Positions 21,220 to 33,012 of a stretch of DNA of 64,000 nt are shown piece after piece. Positions within the stretch are counted from its first letter, which is position 1, and every line of letters begins with the position of its first letter. The notes beneath the pieces are model-generated. The model saw only the letters and a program-made list of their open reading frames with translations, made no database searches and had not been told where the DNA came from. Source of the DNA: Gentiana macrophylla. Its lineage: Eukaryota; Streptophyta; Magnoliopsida; Gentianales; Gentianaceae. Made by a program: the position numbers and the translations under genes. The stretch covers positions 1-64,000 of the forward strand of contig JAOBSW010000349.1 of NCBI GenBank assembly GCA_026214975.1. Direction: 5' to 3'.

Positions 21220-22774
21220 GTTCAAGAACCTTAGTAGATCCATTCTTAGTAGATTGCTAAGTTCCAAATCCAAGGCCTGCTCTATCACTATAAGGCTTTC
21301 TAGATTAGAATGCAAGAAGGGAACTAGATTGTTCAACAGATTCAAGCAAGCCATCAATGTACAAAGAGCTTATGCCGAATTTGCTCAAATATTTTTCCTT
21401 ACCTTTCAGAGTTCTTAATTCAGCTTTTAACCTTTCAACTTCGCTTTAAGAGCTTTTTTCAACCTTCACAATCTCATAACAAGATTGTATTTTCCTCGCT
21501 TGATTAAGGATGGCATCCAAAGTTTCTTCATGGTCGAATTTTTAGGATTTGAACCACAAGTTGATTCACAATCTCTTTTCAATAGGAGTGTCTATGGATA
21601 CGTAATTGTACACCTCCTCTGCTTCTTCCATATTTTCCATTAAAGCATAATCTTCCATATCAGCAACAAGTGCAGTATCATCGATTCATTTCCCTTTTCT
21701 GATTCAACTTCATAGCCTGATTTATCATCAGCAACCATTGCTTTTTTGCCAAGTCTTCTTTGTGGATTCTTGTTCTTCAGTAGGTATGGACAGTCAGGTC
21801 TGAAATGTCCAGGTTTATTGCTGTTGAAGCACAGAAAATCAGGTTCCTTTTTCTATTTTAGATCGTGATACCATGTTTGAAGTGTCCTGGTTTCTTGCAA
21901 TGAAAATGCAAGTAATCATTATCTTTCTTGGATTTTTCCTTCTTCTTTCAATTGATTTCGCTAGAAATTCCTTGGAGAACCCCTTCCGCTTTTCATCATT
22001 CCGATTTTCTTGCTCAAGAGGGCAATTTCTCTTGCATCTCATCCAAGATATCATCTTGAGCCTCGATGATTCTTCTTGATGTGTTGCAGCCAATGCAGTA
22101 GTCTTTGGTTCTTCTTTTTCAGTCTCAGGGGTAAGTTTCTTACCGAATTCATAAGCCTTGAGATCTAAAAATTACTTGAAGGTATCCTCTTCATGTAGTC
22201 TTCTCATTTCTTCTATGGCAAGAACCTTCATTTCCCAAACTTCTTTTGCGGTGTAGGGGCTTCTAAGACTTTTGTATTGATTTCCTCTTTGAGTATACTA
22301 TATTCAAGTAGGTGAGTTCATACATGATAGCATTGAATCTTGACTTCATTTGTTCAATAGTTTCATTTGGTTTCATTTTTAAATCTTGAAACTTCTTTTT
22401 GGCTACACTGATCTTGTTTTTCTTGATAGCATCAGTGCCTTCACAGATTAGCCCAAAGTTCCTTTGCAGTCTTGCAATCCTTCACTTTCATGTACATATT
22501 GCTATCCACGGTTCTCAGATATGATATCAATAGCAATATTGTTGAGGTTTGCTCTTTTTCTATCTTCAAAGATTGCACTCTCTTTTGGTTTTGGAACATA
22601 CCGAGTTTGACTATCCACAAGCATCGACTTAGTGATCTCCAAAGGGTCAATCACCAAGACATCCATCATCTCATCATGTGTTGCAGCTCGATAAGCCTGC
22701 ATACGACGTTTATATTCATCAAAACGATCTAAGGAACACATCAACATTGTTCTAGCATACTGATTGTTATCCAT
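21220..22774 (-). pseudogene. Element A gag
   Basis: Starts MDNNQYARTMLMCSLDRFDE at 22774 and reads through a UBN2-like gag (ATHDEMMDVLVIDPLEI; TVDSNMYMKVKDCKTAKELW). A zinc knuckle lies at about 21790-21845 as CFNSNKPGHFRPDC, where the usual second cysteine is a serine. Downstream are an acidic stretch, a coiled coil (VERLKAELRTLKG near 21400-21440) and a DRAGLGFGT motif near 21280 that is typical of the gag C-terminus in SIRE-like elements. Five or more frameshifts separate the blocks. Gag packages the element RNA into a cytoplasmic particle. Confidence 0.8.
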
Positions 22775-22861
22775 GATGCAAAGCTTTGAAAATCATAAAC
22801 TTGAAAAAGTTTTCAAAGTATTTTCACAAGCACAACAAGTAGGATTACTTCATAATGTAAG

Positions 22862-22878
22862 CACCGCCGGATACCAAT
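22862..22878 (-). other. Primer binding site of element A (degraded)
   Basis: Minus strand after the LTR end reads ATTGGTATCCGGCGGTG. TTGGTATC matches the iMet site of SIRE-like elements; the AGAGC that should follow is not seen. Confidence 0.55.
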
Positions 22879-24494
22879 TGTTGGTCCCTTGAAAAGGCTT
22901 TGGTTAAGTTTGTAGGAGGGTGAATAAACTTAACACTTAAAACTTTTGGAGTTAACAAACTCAAAGAAGGTCGAGAGTATGTCGATCGCCAAGAGTCATC
23001 GACAAGAGTTATTATCGAATTTATTGCAATGAAAATATTCAAATTAAGCCTTATTACTTATTGTTCAGATAGATGATACTAAGTATTAGATACTCGTAAT
23101 GTAAGTGTGTGTAGTTCAAATTGCTAGTTTCAAAGAGGTTGATGTGACAGAAACAAAATGCGTAAATTAAATGCGTAAAGTAAGTAAGCAAGTTTTATAG
23201 TGGTTCTAGGTGGTGTAATCCTCGTCACCCACTCTTCTCCCCGTGATGTTGGAGGAAATTCACTAGAGATCTTTGAGGTTGCGCCATAAAATTCCCTGTT
23301 GTCATCATTCACCAATAACTATGGCTTCACAAACTGAATGTTTCAAACAGTGTAAGATTGTCGCTTCAAAGTATTCCACTGGTCCTTGAAGGGTAGGACT
23401 GCCTCTTCACCAGCTCCACCACAAACAACAGTTCTTGACACTTAAGTGCTTCTCTGTCTTCAGCAGGTTTCTTGTAAAAGAAGGTTTGAATCAAGTAAAT
23501 GATTCAACAAATAAGATCTTGATCAGATGAAATGATCAAGAGCTTGAGGTCTTCAAGTGTGTATACTTGATGTAACTTGATAGCAGGTTACACTTGAAGA
23601 AATTACTGGATCAGTAGCTTTAAATTCTGTAAGTCAGCAGGGTGAGTTTCTTGATAAAAACTTGATAGCTTAGAATAGATTGTTATTTTTCATCACTTGT
23701 ATCTGAATCAGGAGTCCTTCATTTATAGGTGAGAATCATTTGACTTATGTTTGAATTTCAAACATAGTTGTTTCAGTTTTGTCCCCATTCTGACTTTCCT
23801 TCGCCCTCAGACATAGTAATCGACATCGCCGCTTACTTTTTTGACAGCTCTAGTCCTGGCCCACCTTTGACTTGTGTCCATTGGTTAATCCTCGTATTTT
23901 TCCAACGTTCTTTAATCTTGGCCATTAATTTGTTGACAATATCAAGGCTTGTAATCCATCATTATCCTTGTAATATTCCAATGTAACCTTTGATTAAATC
24001 AAGATTTACATTCGGCAGATACCTTTGTATATTGGTCTGCTGATGTACATATCAGTTAGCTGTCTTAAATCTGCTGTGTTTGCAAAACAATTCAGCTAAC
24101 TTCTTTTCATCTAACTTCTTTTCATCTAACTTTTTAGTGTGAAGTTAGAGTACACCATTTTAATCATAACTAAGTTCCAATTACCACTTAACCTATGGAA
24201 CTTAGATCTTGTACACAAGGTATATGTAATCAATTTAGTCATCACTGCATTTCCCTAAATTCCGATTCCATATCCTTGACCTTAATTACTATGTTTGATC
24301 CCCTTAGCCTTCAATAATCGACTCAGAGAGGTCTGCTGATAAAGTCAGCTGATCTAATTACAATGCTTGTTTGATCAAACTTATACAAAGATCAAACTCT
24401 AATAAACCTATACATTTGATCTAGACATCTTTTGCTTTTGCTCTATAACAAAACCTACCTGCACTCATCATTAAAAGTTAAAATAAGTCCAACA
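22879..24494 (-). repeat. 5' LTR of element A (1616 bp)
   Basis: Minus strand begins TGTTGGACTTATTTTAAC and ends CTTTTCAAGGGACCAACA. It matches the solo LTR at 4830-6522 through most of its length and the LTR of element B near its end. A primer site and gag follow. The right edge joins element B reverse transcriptase directly. Confidence 0.88.
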
Positions 24495-25170
24495 AGAGCT
24501 TTTCTCGCTTTAAAACTTTATCGCTTGGTCTTTAATTTCAAAACTGGGGTTGTCAGACATAGACTTCTTCTTCAAGTATCCCACTCAAAAATGCACTTTT
24601 TACATCCATTTGATACACTTTGAACTTCTTATGGGCTGGAAAGGCAAAAAAGAGTCTGATTCCCTCTAACCTTGCAAATGGAGCATATGTTTCATCGAAG
24701 TCTATTCCTTCTCGCCAGGAGTAACCTTTGGCTACAAGCCTAGCTTTATTTCTGACAATATTTTCATCTTCATCAAGCTTATTTCTGAATACCCATTTGG
24801 TGCTGATTATGTTGACATGATCTAGTTTATCCACTAATAAACTTGATTTCTTTCGAATTCATTGAGTTCTTCTTGCATGGCTAGTATCCAATCTGGATCT
24901 TTCAGTGCTTTTTCCATCTCTTTAGGTTCATATTGAGATAAAAAGCATGCAATCATAGTATCAAGCTGATTTCTTGTGTGAAATCCTTGTTGAAAATCAC
25001 CACCACCTCGATCTTCGTGGTGATCTTTCATCCATTGATGTACTGTGAGGTTGCATAAGAGGGTTTGCATTCTTTTGAACTCGGGTTCTTCATGAATTTC
25101 TTCTTGATTCCCTTGGGCTTGAATATCTTGAATCTGGTCCGCTTTCATGTTGTTCAACTGTAGGTTGTTC
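24495..25170 (-). pseudogene. Element B reverse transcriptase, N-terminal part
   Basis: 25157-24834 gives the linker and start of the domain ([14 protein letters not shown]). 24834-24553 gives [55 protein letters not shown] and [19 protein letters not shown] frameshift then leads into SFEIKDQ, and the sequence stops at the LTR of element A. The catalytic YVDD motif and RNase H are missing. Confidence 0.88.
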
Positions 25171-26820
25171 AGATGTTGGAAACTGAGATTGATCCTGATC
25201 TGAGAATTCTGAAATTCTTAATCTTCCAAGGTCGACAAAAAAAAATTTTTAATAATATCGTAATCGAGATCGAGAAATGTGTTCTTGTTTATCTTCTGTT
25301 ATTTCGCCAGGAAAGTTTGGTTCATAAAAAAATACGTGTAATGATTCTTCATGCTTGAGTGTCCATTTGTTCAGTACTCTAAATGCTTTGCTGACACTTG
25401 AGTATCCTAAAAATATTCCTTCGTCAGCTTTGGGCTAAAAGCCTTTAAGTTGATCCTTTCCATTATTGTGAATGAAACATTTGCTTACAAAAAAAGGCAT
25501 GATAGTATGAAACATTTGGCTTTCTTCCATTCCAAATCTCATATGGAATCTTTTCATGTCTTTTGTTCATGAGTGCTCTATTCTGTGTGTAGCAAGTTGT
25601 GTTGACTGCTTCTACCCAATACCTTTCTGGTAATTTTGATTCACATATCATGGTCCTTCCAACTTCTTTAAGAGTTCAATTCCTCCTTTTAGCTACTCCA
25701 TTCTGCTGAGGTGTTGCTGTAGCTGCAAGCTGATGTAGCACTCCATTCTCTCCAAAATATTCAATGATTATATTGTTGAGAAATTCAGTTCCTTTATCTG
25801 ATCTTATCTTAACAACTGTTACACTTTTCTGGTTCTGGAGTCTTTTGAGAAGTTATGTGTGTTGTTGCTTGGTTTCACTTTTCTTTGACAAGAAAATTAC
25901 CCATGTATATCTTGAGTAATCATCCACTACTACCAATGTGTACTTATTTCCACTAACACTCGATTGGTATGATCGGTCCAAATAGGTCCATGTGTAGAAG
26001 TTCTAGGACTTTTTGAAGTTGAGTGCCGAGATTTTGACTTGAAATTGCCCTTCACTTGCTTTCCTTTTGGCAAGCATCACATAAGTCGCCCTTCTTGTAA
26101 GAAATATCATGTAACCCAATTACTAATTGCTTTTTGACCAGTGTGTTGATGTCATCAAAGTTGAGGTGACTGAGTTTCTTGTGCCATAGCCAGCTAACTT
26201 CTGATTTGGTATGCACAAGCAAACAAGTCTCTGAAAATGCGGTAGACCAATATACAACATACATATTCTCTTCTTCTACCAAGAAGAACTACTTGATAAG
26301 TCGACGGTTTAAAACAATGCAAAACTCCTTATTAAATGTGACTTTGTATCCCATGTCACAAAATTGACTAGTGCTGAGGAGATTGTAGTGCAGTCCATCC
26401 ACAAATGATACATTGTTGATTGTAAGTCCATTTTCGATCAAGGTTCTATAACCTTTATAAATATTGGTCCTGCCTTTACTTCCAAAATTGACTTTAGATC
26501 CATCCGTGGCTACAAAATTAGTTAGATACCCTGTTTTGTCATGTGCCTTGAGCACCCACCGTCAAAATACCAAATATCCCGCAAGACAAATTAAAATGTT
26601 TAGGTACCCAACTCGCTTGGGTCCATAAGGGTCGCTTGTCAAGATAAATCGGGGATATTTCCATAAAGTCGCTCTCTCGAAATTTTTGCACTTGTTTTCA
26701 TATATGTAAGCCACACTTCCAAAGTATCTATTTTTGGATTGTACCTTATTTATATGATCACTCAAGTCTTTTGGTAAAACAGTTTCCATGTTGCTTTTAT
26801 TATTGAACATCGAATAATAA
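25171..26820 (-). pseudogene. Element B protease-integrase
   Basis: At about 26535-26570 the protease site reads WYFDGGCSRHMTK, where family members have DSG; the serine is a glycine. Then TNFVATDGSKVNFGSKG, GLTINNVSFVDGLHYNLLST, and the pre-integrase WLWHKKLSHLNFDDINTLVK at 26130-26190. CDACQKESK supplies the Cys pair of the zinc motif. The integrase core is broken around 25700-26000. Near 25460-25650 is MICESKLPERYWVEAVNTTC and IPYEIWNGRKPNVSYYHAF. Multiple frameshifts. Confidence 0.85.
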
Positions 26821-27279
26821 CCATCATTCTCGTCTCAGATCGAGGTCCAGGCCGACTTCGGTATTTGAGGCTTCACGAGGACTAGGATAAGTCCTTTGTG
26901 AATCTTGGACCAAAACTTATGATAAGTTTTTCGGCTTGAGAGATTGTTTTTGTTAGTTTTAATAATAGGTTTAGATAAATTCCATCATCATCGGTGGAAA
27001 CTATCTCTTTTCCTCGATCAGGTGAATCCTTGAATGATTTACATTCTTGGATTTACTCAGATTGAAGTTTTTCTGGTTCTTGACATGATCAGCTTTTGTA
27101 GAACTGGCACTTGATCTACTATTCATGTTTCCTTGATGTGCAACTGATTTACCTTTAGATTTGCTTTTGTTATTGAACATAACTGACTTCTTAGAAAATC
27201 GATGCCGAGATCGAGTTGATTCACGTGGAACTGGTTTTACTAGTTCAAGATACTTTTAGTTTGAGGAAATTGCTCACCA

Positions 27280-28760
27280 CGAACCAACACCGCTTTTGAC
27301 ATTAGGTTCAATTTCTTCGCTTGTTCCTTCCTTCAAGTTTGTTGTGTATCAAATCCTAGGCCGGTTCTGTCTCCATATAGCTTTCCAGATTTGAATCTAG
27401 TATCTGAACTTGATTGAGCAAAAGATTCAGTTGATGCTGCTGATGTAGTAGCCTGATATTGATTCTTTTTTTGTCAATTCGAGTCAGTTTTAATGTGTTC
27501 AATTCAGCTTTCAATCTTTCAACTTCTAGACATAGAGCTTCCTTTTTAGCTTTAATTGATTCATAACCAGCTTGTATGGTTACCAGCTGATTCATCAATT
27601 CATCAAGAGTTTCTTCTAATTCTTGATTTCTTGGATTGGAGTCAGCAGTTGAAGAACAAGCATTTTGCATGGAAATCTGTGCAGAGCTATACATAGAGTT
27701 GGATTCACATACTTCATTTGGATCTTCCATGTGAGACATTAGAGTCAGATCATCCGAGAGTCTTTCTGCTGTGTTTATAGTCCGACTCATCTCCACTAAG
27801 AGAGGTCTTCACCGGTTCTTCGTTGTCGAGTCTTCTTACTACCACTCTTGACATTCACTTTGTAATGTCCAGGCTTTTTGCAGTTAAAGCAAAGATATTC
27901 ATCATCTTTTCTTTTCTCAGGAGTCTTTTTGATGTACTTCTGAGTGACTGGATGTCCACTCTTCATTCTTCTAATTATGTTCATCATGAGTGCCATCTGT
28001 TCTTCCATTTCATCTAATTGCTGAAGATTGCTAGAGGAAGTTTCTTGATTGTCATTTGATGCAAATTGCAAGAGCTATTGTTTTGGGTTCCTCCAAAGCT
28101 TTGATTATTGTTGTTGTACTTGTGAAATATTCATGAATTCATAAGCTTTCAAATCGAGAAGATTTTAAAGGAATCTTTTATATCAAGTCTTCTTGACTCT
28201 TCCATTGCTACGACCTTCATCTTCCAAAGACATAGGTAAAGCCTTCAAGATTCTAGTGTTGATTTCTTTCTTGGTATACTCAATCTTGAGTAGTGATAGT
28301 TCATCTATTATAGCGATGAATATTGTTTCCATCTCGATTGATGTTTTCACCGATTTCATCTTGAAATTCTCAAACTTCGCTTGGCAACCGAGATTTTGTT
28401 TTCTTTGATGGAATCGTTCCTTCACAAACCAGCTTGAAGTTTCTCCCACATTTCTTTTGGAGTAGTGCTTCATTGACTTTCAAATACATGTTGTCACGAG
28501 AGTTTTGAGGATGATATTCATGGCAACATTGTTCAGATTGTTCCTTTACGATCATCACTATTCCAATCGCTTTTGGACTTGGGGACTCTAACTTGATCAC
28601 CATTAACGCTTTGCATGTGAGTGATTTGAATAGGTCATCAAGAATTACGCCCATCATCTCATCATGAGTAGAAGCTAAAAATCCTTCAAACGACGTCTAT
28701 ATTCATCAAAGTGGTCCATGTTGCACATAAGCATCTGTCTGGTATACTGATTGTTATCCA
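27280..28760 (-). pseudogene. Element B gag
   Basis: Starts MDNNQYTRQMLMCNMDHFDE at 28760, nearly identical to the gag start of element A. UBN2-like blocks follow with frameshifts. The zinc knuckle at 27880-27905 reads CFNCKKPGHYKVNV, with the last cysteine replaced. 27356-27796 is a 146-residue open stretch dominated by a coiled coil (LEETLDELMNQLVTIQAGYE; LCLEVERLKAELNTLKL), followed in another frame by GLGFDTQQ. Gag forms the particle shell and binds RNA. Confidence 0.82.
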
Positions 28761-28890
28761 TAGTGTAAGTGAGTTTATGCAAGAACTGGAACTAAAAACT
28801 GAGCTTTTTTAAGAGAACAACTAGAGAGTATAATCAGAACAAGTGAGCTTTTAACAAGAGCCTGTTAAAGAACACTGCTCCAATACTAAT

Positions 28891-30711
28891 TGTTGGTCCC
28901 TTGGAAAGGCTGACACAAGTTTAGAGGGGGGTGAATAAACTTGTCACCAAAAATTAGATTATAACTCAGATTAGTTCAGTTTTAAACTTGTGTGGACTTG
29001 AGCTGACAAAGCTGAGTATAAGTCAAAACTGACTTATGCTAAAACTGAGTCAACCGGCAGCGGATATATTTTAGCCTTAATGAGGATCTTGTTGTTTCTA
29101 AGAAAAGTCACGAGTATGCAAAAATTGAATTTCGTGAATGTCGGGCCAGAATCAGTAAGTATATGTAACAATCGCTTTGTTCGGCTTATGCCTAATGAAA
29201 AACTTGTATGAAAAATGGTCTCAAATACTAAGTAAACTAAATAACAGTAAAGAAAATGTGTAAAGTAAGTAAGGCAAGAATTATAGTGGTTTCTGTGGTG
29301 TAAACTCGTCACCCACTCTTCCCTGTGATGTGGTGAGGAAAATTCCAATAGAAATTTCGAGGTAGCCGGTTTAAAAAGTCCTAAATGATAGTCCTGACAA
29401 ATCCCTAGCTTCACCATCTAAACAACTATAGAATAGGTTGGATTGATGCTCAGAATCGCTTGAAACAATGGTCCTTAGAGGGTTTTATTGCCTCTTCTCC
29501 AGCTACACCACAAACACAGTCTACCCGACTGCTAAACAACAATTGTCATTGGCAAATCCTTGACCGGATTTTTCTTCAGCCTAAACCTTTGATAAAAATC
29601 AAAGTTCAAATGAGAATCAATAAACCGATTCTTGCTTGGGGTTCTTCTAAGTGTTGGATTCTTGATAAAATCTTTGTAGCTTGAACACTTGAAGAATTCT
29701 GGATGTGATATTGTTTAGCGCAATGATTGATAACAATTCAGATGAACAAGACCTGGGCATAATAAAACTTGTATTCTCGTTAATTCGTGTTGTTGTTCTG
29801 TGTTTGATCCTGGATGCCAAGTCCTCTATTTAAAGTGTGAGGTCCAACGCTCATCTTGTTTGAATTTCGAACTCATCAACGCTCAAATCCATATAGCTTA
29901 TCAACGGCTATATTGTCGATGTCATGACCGCTCGACTTGTCAAGATTTCATCAAATAGAATTCCTTGTTTTGTAATGTTTGAAAGTAAGTTCAGTTATTT
30001 GGATGACTGACTATTAAACTGAGTATCTTGATCGCTTTTATATCGAGTATGTCGCTTATCGCTTGTTAATCGACTTAGAGCATTAACTGAGTTTTTACAT
30101 TTCTTCAAAACTTAGTACTCTATTCATCTGATTTTATAAGACTTAATCAAAGTACACCACATCTAATAATAAATCATCTAAGATATCATTGTCCTTATGA
30201 TTCTTAGGTCACATTATCTTCTTGTATAACAAGATCCATAAAGTCAGTTTAGGTCATCACAGACTTACCTGAATTCTAACTTTTACAGCCTCGACTTTAA
30301 TCTTCGTGAACCGAGTTTGAATGCTCAGCTTCTTCATTCTTCAATAATCGAAGTCTGTGTCCTCGCTTCTTCATCTTCTAGATAAGTCAACCGAGTCTCG
30401 TGTCCTTCAATGAACTTACCTTCTTCAGCCTCGAGTAAGACTTGGCCTGAGTGAACTCTTCGCTTTTGATCAATATCCGCTTTTCTAGATGATTTCAAGT
30501 TTTCAGTTTTACGACACTCTAACTATTATTGTGCTTGTCTGATATAACCTATACAATTATCGACTCTAATAAATCCTAAACATTCGGGCCTAGACATCTT
30601 TTAGCTTTTCACTATAACAACTAGTTTCAAAGCACTTCATCAATGGGGTGTAACCAAATAATTAAATAAATACAATGAATCATCATCAAAACATAAATTT
30701 TATTTCCAACA
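28891..30711 (-). repeat. 5' LTR of element B (1821 bp)
   Basis: Minus strand begins TGTTGGAAATAAAATTTATG and ends CAGCCTTTCCAAGGGACCAACA in family style. Near the end it has GTTTATTCACCCCCCTC like the LTR of A. The sequence after it reads TTAGTATTGGAGCAGTG, a mutated iMet primer site. Confidence 0.85.
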
Positions 30712-31388
30712 TTTCGCTTGTGAATGGACTTTTGAATATCCAAAGTCGTTAATCAGATTCAGGAATACTCGCAGAAGGTGGGGTTCTACTAAGATATTCA
30801 AATCAAGACAAAGAGGAAATATAGCACTTGGTTGTGCATCCGTGAGTTTGCATGAAGTTGATGTCAATGTGGAGATTTGTAATGGTGACTTAAACTATGA
30901 TGTTGATTTGGTCACCAATGTGATACTTAGTTGAGTCTCGTGTGGAAACCTAGCTTGGTCTGGCAGGTGTATGAAGCATCCGTTGAAGTCCGGTGTTCGG
31001 TTGGAAGGTCAAGAGTTGGTCTTCTTAGTTTGGTTTGTTGAGTTGGTTCTCAAAGATTACTGGGAACACGCTTTGGAAGGTTTTCCGCTTTGTTGAATGT
31101 TACTTCGGGGTATTTTTACCATTTATTGGGTTGACTGTTAAGGCGGTTGTGGTTGGCTTCCTAAGGCCTATAAATATCATCTCAGACGCTTGTAAATTGT
31201 AACTTTCGTGCTAATAAAATAATCCTCGCTTGTCCGTGGAGTAGTCGGCACATTACCGGAAACCACGTTAAATATGTGTTCTTCTTGTTAATGTGTTTGT
31301 TTACTTGTTAATTGTTCATCTTTACTCACAATCACAATCAATTATGATCGATCCGTCATAACAATCTTGTTGATTATATGTTATTACA
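30712..31388 (+). repeat. 3' end of Copia element C: internal tail, polypurine tract and 3' LTR
   Basis: The purine tract AATGTGGAGATT (30866-30877) precedes TGTAATGGTGACTTAAAC. Inside are a TATA-like CCTATAAATATC near 31167 and the U5-like block CCGGAAACCACGTTAAATA near 31256, shared with the LTR at 10180-10665. The likely end is ATTACA at 31388, giving TGTAAT...ATTACA and about 511 bp. Element B cut off everything upstream of 30712. Confidence 0.6.
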
Positions 31389-31464
31389 TTAGATTGCTTC
31401 GTTATTCGCACCTATCTTTGCTTGTTCCGGATTTCGCCTGTTATAATAGCTTGTCGTTGCACCG

Positions 31465-31690
31465 TGATATTCAAATCATATGAATCTTCTTGTCCGATAT
31501 AATTCACCATGACATCTCCTAGTCTCCAGCCAAAGACTTCTCCGAAATCCAGCAAACTACAAGCGCTAAAACCGCGAATATGATAGGGTCAACTTCTCCG
31601 TTTTGGAATCAAAGTGTTATTAATTAAGTGTTAGTGAAGGAGAAGAAATATTGCCTTAATTGTTATATTTTATTGCACATGCATGCATGA
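31465..31690 (-). pseudogene. Cysteine-rich peptide gene, copy 2: leader and 5' UTR only
   Basis: Aligns with 12885-13090 of copy 1. The start codon position (31599-31601) is ACG instead of ATG. With one base missing after ACC, it encodes the same leader type (IIFAVLALVVCWISEKSLAG), a good hydrophobic signal peptide with an Ala-Gly cleavage region. The cysteine-rich tail is absent; similarity stops near 31465. The 5' UTR matches copy 1 to about 31690 (GTGAAGGAGAAGAAATAT). The TATA box and promoter that should follow are at 37400-37860. Confidence 0.6.
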
Positions 31691-32195
31691 TGAATATTGA
31701 TGATGATGAAATATTACAATCGGGTGATGGGTAATTCTAATTAAGAAAATAATGCAAGAACAATGAGATTTGCCTATAACTTTGGACTGAACTCTTCGAA
31801 AGAGCTGAGCTGCCTACGTATCCAATTTTAGTAATAAACTGGAATCAAGTCCCCCTCGTAGTTCAGGGTGTTCCTTTTGTAGCAATAGATCGTGATTCTC
31901 TTCCTTACGTGGTGGGAAGTTATCACCGTTATCTCTGGACATTCGGACGGGGCCTACCCCACGCTTAGAAGCGGTTGAGCGGGTGCCGACTTAGTCTTTT
32001 TCGCACTCCGGTGATTATTCTCGCTCAGAGATACTGCGTGCACCGATCGCTCGTTTCAGAGATACTTCGCACTCACGGTGGAGTCTCGCCTCTAACTATT
32101 CCGATCAGCACTTGCGGTCCATTGTCTTGATCGTCTAACTTTGGGCCTGGCCCAATTATGAATAACCCGGCCCAATGGCCCTACCTATCATCAAA
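31691..32195. other. Unassigned 0.5-kb stretch
   Basis: No coding similarity recognised. Contains GAGCTGCCTACGTATCC near 31806 and repeated GAGATACT-type motifs near 32020-32070, and looks like non-coding repeat DNA. Confidence 0.4.
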
Positions 32196-32219
32196 TATAT
32201 ATATATATATATATATATA
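32196..32219. repeat. (AT)n at the Helitron insertion point
   Basis: An AT run that ends exactly where the Helitron 3' terminus begins; Helitrons insert between A and T. Confidence 0.8.
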
Positions 32220-32247
32220 CTAGTCAATAACCCGTGCATTGCACGGG
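32220..32247 (-). mobile_element. Helitron 3' terminus
   Basis: On the minus strand a perfect hairpin CCCGTGCAATGCACGGG (8-bp stem) is followed after seven bases (TTATTGA) by CTAG and then a host T. A hairpin about 11 nt from a terminal CTRR next to T is the diagnostic 3' end of plant Helitrons. The element body should extend to higher coordinates. The TC 5' end was not found, and no Rep/helicase is seen, so it would be non-autonomous. Confidence 0.6.
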
Positions 32248-32308
32248 ACGATGAGGTAGGTATGATAAAAGCGAATGGGTGGGATAACCTACGCCTTACC
32301 CAATTGCA

Positions 32309-33012
32309 CCCTACCTCTCTTCCCGCCCCTACCCACCGCTACCATACCCTACTCACCACCCTATCCTATCCTACCTTACCCTACATCGCCATATCTTACC
32401 CTCGACATACTACCTACCTAACCCATCCTTACCCTACTCCAGTATCACCCACCCCTTCTCTACCCTACCTTTTCCATCATACCACCCAACCTTACCCACC
32501 ACCCCACCCTATCTACCCGACCCTACCCACAACCTTATCCACCACCCAAACCTACCCACAACCCTATCCACCACCCAACCCTACCCTACCCTACCCTATC
32601 CACCATTACAATCTAACCTATCTTACCCACCACCCCACATCACCTTACCCACTACCCCATCCTATCCTACCATACTCTACTCTACCCTACTCTACCATAC
32701 CCTACTCTACCAACCCTACCTTACCCACCACTTCACCTTACCATACCAAACCCTTCCCACCCTACTCCACTCTACCCACAATTTCACTCTACCATATCTT
32801 ACCCACCCCACCATCTTACCTTACTTTTCCTACTACCCCAAGCTACATTACCCTACCAACGCTACCTTACCCACCACCACCCTCACTGCACTCTACCCAC
32901 CACCATCCCACCCTACCCTACCCACCACCCCCACAATACCCTACCTTTCCCACCACCATTTCATACCCTCCCCACCACCCCATCATACCATACCTTACCC
33001 AACACCCCACCT
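32309..33012. repeat. Degenerate (TACCC)n-type satellite, about 0.7 kb
   Basis: C-rich top strand built from CTACC, ACCCT and CACC units, with a perfect run ACCCTACCCTACCCTACC near 32580. The 282-codon open frame across it (Pro/Thr/Tyr-rich) is a by-product of the repeat, not a gene. The complementary strand is rich in GGGTA and could form G-quadruplexes. It is not the TTTAGGG telomere repeat. Confidence 0.85.

Larger units (their letters stand above)
13560..24494 (-). mobile_element. Element A: SIRE-like Copia, 5' LTR to a downstream ORF, no 3' LTR
   Basis: Reading leftward: 5' LTR 22879-24494, primer site, gag with zinc knuckle and coiled coil, protease, integrase, reverse transcriptase, RNase H, then about 2.3 kb of further coding-like sequence as in SIRE/Maximus elements. 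A Gypsy solo LTR interrupts it at 14385-15871. The left end dissolves near 13560 against the peptide-gene promoter and no 3' LTR was found, so the 3' end is truncated. Its right edge abuts the reverse transcriptase of element B. Confidence 0.75.
24495..30711 (-). mobile_element. Element B: SIRE-like Copia, 5' half
   Basis: Reading leftward: 5' LTR 28891-30711, degraded primer site, gag, protease, integrase and the first part of reverse transcriptase. It ends where element A begins (24494), inside the reverse transcriptase just before the conserved [11 protein letters not shown] block. The rest of B is not found beyond A, so the 3' part of B and the 3' LTR of A were probably lost together. Confidence 0.75.

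Noticed and set aside
32309..33012. Interstitial telomere
   Set aside because: The unit is TACCC/CTACC rather than CCCTAAA; no TTTAGGG run seen on either strand.
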